The notes under the pieces are model-generated. The model saw nothing but the letters and a program-made list of their open reading frames with translations, searched no databases and was not told where the DNA came from. From Coprinellus micaceus (Eukaryota > Basidiomycota > Agaricomycetes > Agaricales > Psathyrellaceae): a stretch of 64,000 nucleotides of DNA. Positions within the stretch are counted from its first letter, which is position 1. Every line of letters starts with the position of its first letter. A program made the translations under genes and the position numbers. Location: assembly GCA_951394405.1 (NCBI GenBank), contig OX596336.1:930001-994000 (forward strand). Direction: 5' to 3'. Below, in pieces: positions 55,816 to 64,000 of the stretch.

Positions 55816-56221
55816 TTACAGGCCAAATTTTCACCGTCTCCTTTTTTCATGTTTTTCATACCCTCGACTCTCATCACTGTGAAGGCTCTGCACCGCGGTG
55901 AGGTCATTTTCGCTGGGGTCCAGGAACCAAATTGGAACCGGAAGATGTCGATTGGCCGCATCTTGCCTGATTCATGTCGTTCAGTTGTCAAAGCGGGGTG
56001 TGTAGTATTTAGCCTTGGCTTGTGGGCTCGAACGTAACATTATGTTCTTCCCCTCTTGTCGTCACGAATAGATGAGGACCGACGGGCCTCCCCAACGCCC
56101 TCGATCCCCATAGTTCTCCGCCGCCTCCACCCGGAACCTAGCTCGAGGGCCGCCAACGCCAGGAAACGGGCCTACCTGGCCTGCCGCTCGTGGAGTGAAT
56201 AGCACGGTGACTACGAGAAGC
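55816..56221. other. Promoter-side region of the intact DUF6534 gene
   Basis: About 400 bases between duplication unit C and the start of gene D. No supported coding sequence. Confidence 0.4.
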
Positions 56222-57894
56222 ATGGAGCCGATACCCACACCCGTTCCTCCCATCCCTTTGTACGTCCTATGACCCTTACTTCCGATTCTACGATTTGAAC
56301 GTTGCTCCCAGCGCCGGGCCTGTTGTGCGTCGAGTACCCGAATGGCCGGGGCTGCATCTTTGACTAGTTCTCTGACTTTGTCTGTTCATCACAGCTCTTG
56401 GGAGCGCTCTTCTCGTATCTTTTCATGGGGATCCTCCTCTCTCAGCTGGGTGCGTCGCACTCATCGCATTCTATATCACGTGTCACTGAAGCTCTACCCT
56501 CCAGCCCACTACTTTCAGCACACAGGTACCACGGATAAGTGGGCCATTCGCGCACTCGGTTCGTCACATCGCCCGTGAATTCGATGTGGTGCCTGCTCTA
56601 ACGCAGGCCCGTCCAACCAGTGATCCTTGTCTTCGCTTGTCAGCTTATCCAACTCGTATTCACCTCTCACAAAGCATGGCGGGTCGGTGTTCTCGGATTC
56701 ATACACCCCGAATTCCTGATTCGTCAACCTAAGCATAGTGGGGGGACTCCGATTTTGAATGGCCTAGGTGAGCGTTCCTTTCCAACTTACATTACTCCGC
56801 CGGCTCACAGACAGCTCGCAGTCGCCATGTTTGTGCAGGCCTTCTTTGCATGGTGTGCAAGTTCCGGTGACATCTCTGTGGCATTTTTAACCATCCGCAG
56901 GAGAATCTACAAGATCGGGAAGGACAACCCGTTCATGAAGCCAATGCCCGCAATCATCGCTCTGGTCAGTCATCCTTCTGTTCTGTTACGCCGTCTCGCA
57001 ACATTCTGAGACTATATTGGCCCAACAGCTTGGCCTCTTGCAGCTCGGGGGCTCGATTGCACTTGGCATAGGTGTAAGTCACATTCATCTTTTACATGCC
57101 TGGTCTTGATTGTAGCTTCAGTTTATCCGAATAGGTGCAGACTCGACCGCGTTACCGAGACTCAGCAAGATCATCCCCGTTCACCTCGGCGCAAACATGG
57201 TAGCTGACATGCTCATTACGATTTGTATGGTCGTCATCGTACGTCCAGCCTTGGCCCTTACTCCCTCGCGCTTCCTCCGACGCACTCACGAATCGACGTC
57301 CTCGCATCTACCCATCCCCACGTCCAGCTTTATGACTTTAAGCAAAATACATCCCTCCCGCGGACGCGAACCCTCCTCAGCTCGCTCATACGGAATACCG
57401 TCGAGAACGGGCTCATCACAACCACTTTCGCGATTACCAATCTCGTGTTGTACTTCACTCGCAAGACCGATCTCACGAGCGTTGCCTTGTACGTTCTCCT
57501 TCGATGCCTTCGGACGCCACTAATTAATTCTGCCCTATTTTTATCCCCTGCAGCCGATGGACTATCGGCTTCATGTGAGTCAAAATAGCAGTCTCTTCGC
57601 CGTCGCTTGCTAATACGCTTCCCATCGCCGACTAGATACGCGATAGTCCTCCTTACAACTCTCAACAGGAGGGAAGAACACCGAGGGGACCACGTCGGCA
57701 GCGAAGTCGGATTTGCAACTGTTGAATTGACCAACTTAGACCTATCGACTGTCCACGGCAGAAGAAGTGGGGATGACGGAGACGAGACCAATGGGCACTC
57801 TACGACCTCCCTTCCTGCCTCGTCTGTTCCGAACGACGATAGATCAGCCACTGTGAACGAACGGGATACTGCGTCTCTGCGCACTAAGCCGTAG
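56222..57894 (+). CDS. DUF6534-type membrane protein, intact paralog D
   Basis: Twelve exons: 56222-56259, 56312-56324, 56395-56449, 56505-56558, 56621-56767, 56822-56852, 56901-56964, 57029-57073, 57122-57238, 57328-57488, 57554-57574 and 57636-57894, giving 334 aa with every junction in frame. It includes a 13-nt microexon and a 21-nt exon. Hydrophobic segments: LLGALFSYLFMGILLSQL, LVILVFACQLIQLVF, VAMFVQAFFAW, LLQLGGSIALGIGF, MVADMLITICMVVI, LITTTFAITNLVLYF and FIYAIVLLTTLNRR. The signature LPRTRTLLSSLIRNTVENGL matches the DUF6534 family of agaricomycete multi-helix membrane proteins (no known function). It serves as the reference for the damaged copies A-C. Confidence 0.87.
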
Positions 57895-58130
57895 CCTCGG
57901 TGTGGGCATAACGCCCTCACGCTTTATTTGCCATACATCTTGCTGTTTTAGATTCGTTCGTCCGATTACGATGGATGGAAACGCTTTAGAACGTCGACCT
58001 TGATCTCGACTCCAAGAGGATAGTGTTTAACTGACATACATTGCTATTGCTACACTATACTACATACAACACATCCATTAAATAACACTCTAGTCCGATG
58101 CTCAAAACCGATGCTCAGCAAAGCTCAAGC

Positions 58131-59261
58131 CTATGCAAGATAAATACACGAAGGATGCCTCGACACGCCATACCTCGCACTCTCGTCCGCCATCGACATC
58201 GCATACCCGTACGTCACCCACGAAGTGACCGACTTGCACCACCCCGAGAGCGAGAACCACCCTCCAGTGGGCTTCGTAGGCATCGGCATCGCCGCCACCT
58301 GCTTCTTGGCCTTGTCGGTCTCCAGGATGGCCTTCGCCTCCTTCAACCTCCGCACCTCCGCCTCCACTGAAGCCAACTGTTCCTTTAACCCTGAGGTCTG
58401 ACCCTCGAGCTCTTTGAGAGCCCGGTCCTTCGCGTCGAGCGAAGTTTGGGCTTCGAGGAGCTGAGCCTCCAGACCCTCCTTCTCCAAAGAGGCGCTGGTG
58501 CGGATTTCGGCGGTGACCTCGGCGATCTTCGCCTCCATATCCAACGAGGCGGATAGGCTCTGCGCGAGGAGCTCCTGCTCGGATGCCTTCACTCGCTCCA
58601 ACTCGTCCTTCAGATCCCCGATGGTGGTGTTGAGGGACTTGACTTCGACCTCCTTCGCTACGAGCTGCGCGGCAGCCTCGTCGATGATCTTCCTCCTTTC
58701 CTCGTCACACTCCTCCTTCGTCCGGCAGTCCTCGAGTGAGAGACGCTGTGACTCGGCCTGGGCAGCCTCCAGCGCAGCTTGCAGCGACGACTTCTCGGTG
58801 GTCAGGACGTCGACCTGAGCCTCCAACGCCGTCTTCGCCTGTTGGAGTTCTTCGATCTGCAGAGCATGCTTCTTGCCGCTAGAGGATGATGAAAGGCGAC
58901 GGAGGAAGCTGGCGCTACGAGAGCTGGATTTAGGATGGAGGCTTAGGCTGTGGTCGGAGCCAGCATCGGAAAGGATGGCGGATTCCGACGAGGGGCCGTC
59001 GGTGGAGGTGCGGGTGGGGATGAGGGAGGTGAATTTGCGTTTGGGCTTGGGGGATTGAGTCTTGCTGTTGATAGACGTGGCGTCGTTGCTCGTGGAAGGC
59101 TCCGGGATGGGGAGGGTGCTGGAGCTGGGCTCACCCATGACTGGAGCGTCGGTGGGAGGTGAGACGATGGGGATGGAAGGAGCGAGAGAGGCGACGGAGC
59201 TCTTGCGGCGGAGGCCAAAGAGGGTGCTGCGACGGGTGGGGACGGGCTTTGGGGAGGACAT
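58131..59261 (-). CDS. Coiled-coil protein with basic Ser-rich N-terminus
   Basis: Single exon, 376 aa. Residues 1-130 are Ser/Pro/Arg-rich and probably disordered, starting MSSPKPVPTRRSTLFGLRRK. Residues about 132-330 form a long coiled coil (LQIEELQQAKTALEAQVDVL and following, with regular Leu/Ala spacing and strong Glu/Lys content). The C-terminus is short and aromatic: GGWFSLSGWCKSVTSWVTYG. The tail domain of coiled-coil members a-d is absent, so it is a separate type. It could be a tether or cytoskeletal linker, but nothing in the sequence proves it. Confidence 0.82.
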   Translation of the reverse strand: MSSPKPVPTRRSTLFGLRRKSSVASLAPSIPIVSPPTDAPVMGEPSSSTLPIPEPSTSNDATSINSKTQSPKPKRKFTSLIPTRTSTDGPSSESAILSDAGSDHSLSLHPKSSSRSASFLRRLSSSSSGKKHALQIEELQQAKTALEAQVDVLTTEKSSLQAALEAAQAESQRLSLEDCRTKEECDEERRKIIDEAAAQLVAKEVEVKSLNTTIGDLKDELERVKASEQELLAQSLSASLDMEAKIAEVTAEIRTSASLEKEGLEAQLLEAQTSLDAKDRALKELEGQTSGLKEQLASVEAEVRRLKEAKAILETDKAKKQVAAMPMPTKPTGGWFSLSGWCKSVTSWVTYGYAMSMADESARYGVSRHPSCIYLA

Positions 59262-61345
59262 TGTGGAGACGTCGACGGTGGTAGTGGTGAAGATAATAGA
59301 GGGGATGCAGAGTTGAGTGTCACTAGGACGTTGAGATACACGACGCAGTCAATGTATAATAGGGTGGCGTCAAGCTTGTTCGATCGAGTCTAATCGCCCA
59401 GCGATTTACGAGTGGGAGTGTGTGGGGAAATGAAATAGGTGTGGATGTGGGCTGGTTGGTGAGGTTTACGCAGTCAGATTTGCCGGCTTTTATGTACGAG
59501 ATGGACAGGCCGGCGGTGCGTTTGACACCTTGTACCAGGCGGAGGCCTCGTGTCCATTGTTCAGGCCAAGCTAATCATTGCCGAGGCTTGTTGACGTTCG
59601 GATTGGATTAACTGACTCCACTGCGTTTGAGGGCATCGTGTTCGACCCTTTGACGCAATCTAATCGCACAAGGAAGGTCTGGACGGGAGGGCAGTGTTGC
59701 ACCCCAGTTTCAAGCTGCGCCGCATGTTGGGTGAATGAACGTGGTGCGGGGCGCCCTTCTGGGTCGGCTCCTTGATCACCTATGCCCTTGTAAGGCCTCG
59801 GCCCCTTGTGCTGCTCGCTGAGCCCTTGTCATCTAGGTGCATGTATCCCATCTTGGCTGAGAAATTGAGGTCAGGGTTCACCGCCATTGTAATACATCGT
59901 ACACACCTTGTATCGCCCAACCCTTTCACGGTCCCTTCTTTCTCTGACCCGTTCGGCGTCTAGGGTATTAGTGTATCCCGCCCATTATCACAAGGATTCC
60001 ACTCTGAAACAGTTCCCTTGGTCAGACGCGCGTCGAGAACGTGTTGAAGGCATGCACGATGGGCGTTTAGAGTCAAAACTTCGAATAGGCGCCTCGAGGC
60101 AAGGAATGTTGGATGCCGGACCGAGATCCGACTCTGATCGCGTGCTAGTGTTGGGATAGGCGCTACCGAGTAGAGGAGGCCTGTTTTGACTCACAGTGGG
60201 TTAGATAGACAAATCATATCCCTGGCAGCAAACCCTCTGTCCCCTCTGCCTTGCATTGTTCGCCGTTTAGACGCCTCGCACAGCGGAGGAAGTCGGGGCA
60301 CCCGCCGGTGACCGGTGATGATTGAGGCCCTAGGGCCCTAACCTTGGCTTCAATCAATGTTTCGCCCACTATCCGAGCATCCGTCTTTTCCCTTCTCCTT
60401 GGATCCCTTCACCTCTGTCGACGATGGAAGCAAAAACGGCCGTTCCAAAGCCCCCCGATTTGTCTCTTCTTTGACGACCTTTCGTATCGACAGGGCCCAT
60501 TTTCGCCCGACGATGGCTTGTGCCCCGACCCACTTCCCAGTTCCGCCGCGTCTCCGCGACTGCGCATTGGCCTCGTACCCGCATCCCGTCATGCGTCCTG
60601 AGTCTGGCACCCTGTGTTTCAAACAGCTCCCTTGGCTAGAGTAGTCCCCAGGCAGTGCCGTTTCCCTGACTCCCTCACCCGTTCCGCGTATCGACATGCT
60701 GGTACTATCGGTACACATTTGGGCGCCGAAAGTACGTTTCCCAGTGGAATGGCATGATATCTGTGTACCTCATAGTCTATATATTTACATTCAACGCTTA
60801 CGGCTTCAGTTGGGTAAGCCCCAAAGCGGTCAAAAGATCCAGGAAGGAAACATGATCCCAGGCAAGGCGGTACGCTCGAACTTGCTCGGGCATCATGCGA
60901 TAGGCGCCCATAGGGTTGACGCCGCTTCAAACTTTCCCGGTGTGACGAGGACTCGAGCTCAAGGCCTTCACTCAAACCTGCGAGGGGGCAGACTGGGTGT
61001 ACAAGCCATTCAGGAGCTTCGCATGAAGAGGCGGGGACTCACGGCGGGGACTCGCCGGAAGGCCCGGCTTTGCTGATGTGACCCTAACCTCATGACTCCC
61101 GCGCAGATCTGCAAACCAAAATTTCCCCTCTCCGATACCAACGTCGACGACGCCAAGAGATGACTGTCCACAAGACATATACAGTGTTTTGTCGATGATC
61201 CTTGGAATCAACTTGTTTCAAGATCACTGGTTCTCATGAAGTAAGCCTAATCTATCATACAGGGGACATTCAGGGAGCTCTCAGGAAGACTATGGTACAA
61301 TAGTAGCGGCAGGGAAATTGAAGAAACCGAATACTCGACACCTCC
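59262..61345. other. 2-kb intergenic region
   Basis: It holds the promoter of the coiled-coil gene on its left and the 3' flank of coiled-coil member d on its right. Overlapping frames at 60344-60718 on both strands have no family or splice support. Confidence 0.4.
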
Positions 61346-64000
61346 TCACCACTCCTGATTCAATATGGCTGCCAAGATGACCTTGGGCCTCATAATGACG
61401 CTCTCGCCCGCCCCATCCCTAACGGCGACCCGCTGCAGCCCAATCTCTGACGTGCAAATGACGTTCTTGAGGTCGACGTCGCCCGAATACAGATCGTCCT
61501 CGTCACCGTACGTATCCTCCATCCTATCTTCCCTGAACTGAGTTTTCGGTTTGGCCAGGAACGTCTCGAGGTTCGAAGGTGCGTCACTGAACAAAATGTG
61601 CATCCTAATCGCCAACCTCGCGATCACAGAGAACTTCTCCTCGAACAAGTCTAGCATGGCATCCGTAGCGCGACCAGAAGTGGGGCGGCCAATGATGGAG
61701 AGGATGTCAAGGGCGGAGTTGCGGAGGTACGACACCATCTGGGGGTGGCTCTCCGAACTCAATCGCAACAACGCCCTAGTCGTAGACCTGAAATCAGCCG
61801 CCTCCGGGATATTACCTGGACGATCGTCAGCGCCGATGCCGGAGGACAGAGGACTGGAGTAACATTACCTGCATCGACCAGTCGACCATGCATAACTTCG
61901 AGGAACCGACCATAATCCCAAAAGATTGGGTACCAAGACGTGATGAAGCGGTTGCAGCAATACGCTAGGCACGCTTGGAACGCGACTTGCAGAATGAGAG
62001 GGTTAGGGCCATCCGACGATTCTGCGAACGCAGACCTCAACGACACGACCAATTCCTCGCTGAGGAAAGGAGCAACCTTCTCCGTCAGTGTGGCGAAATC
62101 GTTGGTCGCAGCGACAAGCACAGTAGGAGGCGTCGAGCCCTCGATGGTATCAGCCAGCGATGCTGCGGCTTGGAAGATCTCGCTGTTGAGAGCGTAGAGA
62201 ACGCTAACAGCGGCGTCCAAAGGCTCGATGGCGTCTGCAGATCCGGAGCCTCGACGGCTGGTGGAGGGACGACTGAAGCGGATGTCGGCGGAGGCCTGGC
62301 GTTTGGCTTGGTCTTCGAAGACCCCGCCGTCTGTTCGGCTGGCCATCTTCTGGACGGCTTTACGCAACCGGGCTACCTCGCGCACTGCTTCCTGCGCCTC
62401 ATCTTGCCGGGCCTTCATATGATTCACCTCCTCTTGCACGCAATGCAACTGGCCGTAGAGCTCCAAAACCTTCTCCTTCGCCCGCCTCAGAGCTTCGTTC
62501 GACTTTGCGAGCTCATCCGAACCCCGTGCGCGTACCTCCTCAAAGGTCTTCTCAATGGACACTTTGAAATCCCTGTGATCGACCTTCTCGCTCTCCAGCA
62601 ACTGGCCCAGCTTGTCGTATGCATTCGACGCCCGCTCCCGCTCCTTAGCCCAGACACTTCGTTCGTTCTCCCATTCAGCCTTCAGCGCCTTCTTCTCGTC
62701 CTCCCATTTCTTCTTCGCTACCTTGTGGTCCTGCGCCATTGTGGTCGTGTGGACTTCCAAATCCCAGTTCGCTTCCTTCAGTCTCTCTATCTCCGCAGCG
62801 TGCTCTTCCAATAACTGAGTTCGCATCGCCACCAGCTCTCTATCCCCCTTTGCCGCCGCCTGCTCCCGGTCCTCCTTCAATAGCCGTATACGCTCCGCGT
62901 GCTCCTCAACTAACGCACGCCTCTTTTCAGCGGCTCTCTGTCTCTCCTCTTGCGTCAGTCTCCGCGCCGAATTCTCGTGAACTTCGAGCATCCGCCTGCG
63001 GTCCTCGTCCGACGCCTTCTTCATCTCCTCCATCCTCTCGCTCAAACTTTCGTTTTGTCGCTTCGCCTCCCGCACAGTCCTCAGAAGCTCTTCGGCAATC
63101 GCTGTCCCAGCTTGCAAGTCGCCTTTCAGCCCCCTCGTTTCGACAGCGTGGGCATCGATCAACCGCCGCCTCTCCTCCGTCCAAGTCTTCTCCAGTTCCA
63201 CCGTCTTCCCTTTCAAGGCGGTTACTTCACACTCAGCGTCCAGACCGGCTTGTACGAGCCCCTTGTTTGCGGCTGAGGTCCTGTGCAGGTCCTCCTTCAG
63301 CCTGTTGAGTTCGTCGTCCTGCTCGGCGTAGCGCTTGTACAAGTGGTCCAACTCCTCCCCGGCCTCTTTCACCTCGACGGCCGACTGCTCCTTTTCCGTC
63401 GTACACTCCTGAAGCTCAGCTTCTAGGCGCTTGGCTTCGCCCTCAACGCGTTCCTTCTCGACCTCCAATCGCTTGGCTGCACCCTCCAAACGTCGCGTCT
63501 CCTCCTGGAAGCGTTCAGCCTCCTCTTCAAGATACTTGACTTTGGCGCACTTGTCTTCGTAGTCCCGACGCGTATCCTCCAGTTGCTGGGCGACAGAGTG
63601 AAGCTTGAGTGCGCCAGCCTCTTTCTCCCGGCTCATCGACTGAAGCTCTGCCTTAAAGCCACCCTTCTCCAACTCCTGCCGAGCGTAGCGAGCCTTGGCC
63701 TCCTTCAAGGACTCAGCGTCGGCGCGAACCTTCGCTGCTAGCTTATCCTTCTCTTCGATTAGTGTCGCAAGGTTAACTTCGAGCTGGGCCTTCGCCACTT
63801 CCTGCTGCGCGTACCGGTCCTCGAGAGCTTTCAGGCGTTCGATTTGGTCCTGGAGGCTCTTCGACAAAACGCTATTCTCCTCCCTGACACGCAAAAGCTC
63901 CCTCCCCAGACGTTCCTTCTCCTTCTGCTCATCCCGGCCCCTATCCTCGACTTGCTTCAACCTCGCTTCGACACCCTGCATCATCGACTCGAGCCGCGCT
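61346..64000 (-). CDS. Coiled-coil protein with shared C-terminal domain, member d (5' partial)
   Basis: Two exons are visible on the minus strand, from the window edge at 64000 to 61869 and 61815-61346. The frame is open at the edge (ARLESMMQGVEARLKQ), so the start is outside. About 500 residues of nearly uninterrupted coiled coil (Glu/Lys/Arg/Leu-rich, with repeats such as EKERVEGEAKRLEAELQE) lead into the family tail: LNSEIFQAAASLADTIEG, PLILQVAFQACLAYCCNRFI, TSWYP, and at the end NVICTSEIGLQRVAVRDGAG and MRPKVILAAILNQEW. The order and spacing match member b most closely. Long coiled coils of this kind are structural in other proteins, but the role here is unknown. Confidence 0.88.

Noticed and set aside
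61975..62814. 279-codon plus-strand open frame
   Set aside because: Antisense shadow of the coiled-coil member d tail and coil.

Overview
The window looks like nuclear DNA of an agaricomycete (mushroom-forming basidiomycete). Genes are dense and lie on both strands. They are split by many short GT-AG introns (about 47-65 nt). The recognisable families are typical of that class: HSPA12-type Hsp70 proteins, DUF6534 membrane proteins and HeLo/4HB-like plus ubiquitin-like proteins. No tRNA, rRNA or CRISPR was seen. Exon structures were built by hand from splice consensus, reading-frame continuity and comparison of paralogs within the window.

Layout. 0-0.8 kb: 3' end of a coiled-coil gene (+). 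2.1-7.9 kb: tandem pair of HSPA12-type Hsp70-like genes (+) with matching exon structure, followed by CCT8, the theta subunit of the cytosolic chaperonin (+), so three chaperone-class genes lie in a row. 10.7-15.1 kb: two convergent genes of a coiled-coil family that shares a C-terminal helical domain; two further members lie at 26.5-30.3 kb and at the right edge (61.3-64 kb). 15.7-18.0 kb: proline/arginine-rich nuclear-looking protein carrying six SUMO-type psi-K-x-E motifs. 18.2-23.5 kb: an apparently complete DNA transposon, with about 65-bp terminal inverted repeats around one three-exon gene for a 1588-aa P-element/THAP9-like transposase.

24-58 kb is a repeat-rich accessory stretch. It holds three paralogs (24.3, 48.0, 51.3 kb) of a small protein with a HeLo/4-helix-bundle-like N-terminus, a ubiquitin-like domain and a cysteine pair near an aromatic C-terminus. 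It also holds a tandem duplication of an RS/tyrosine-rich protein (34.0 and 36.5 kb), a membrane-anchored SDR-like protein (40.9-43.1 kb), a LINE reverse-transcriptase relic (47.1 kb), and three near-identical 2.3-kb copies of a DUF6534 locus (38, 44, 54 kb) beside one diverged, intact DUF6534 gene (56.2-57.9 kb). 58.1-59.3 kb is a further coiled-coil gene.

How the genes work together is mostly unknown. The Hsp70s and CCT8 are protein-folding components. The HeLo-like/ULD proteins resemble parts of fungal NLR-like (STAND) immune and cell-death proteins, which is inference from sequence resemblance. The copy-number changes, transposon and relics mark 18-58 kb as the fast-evolving part of the window.
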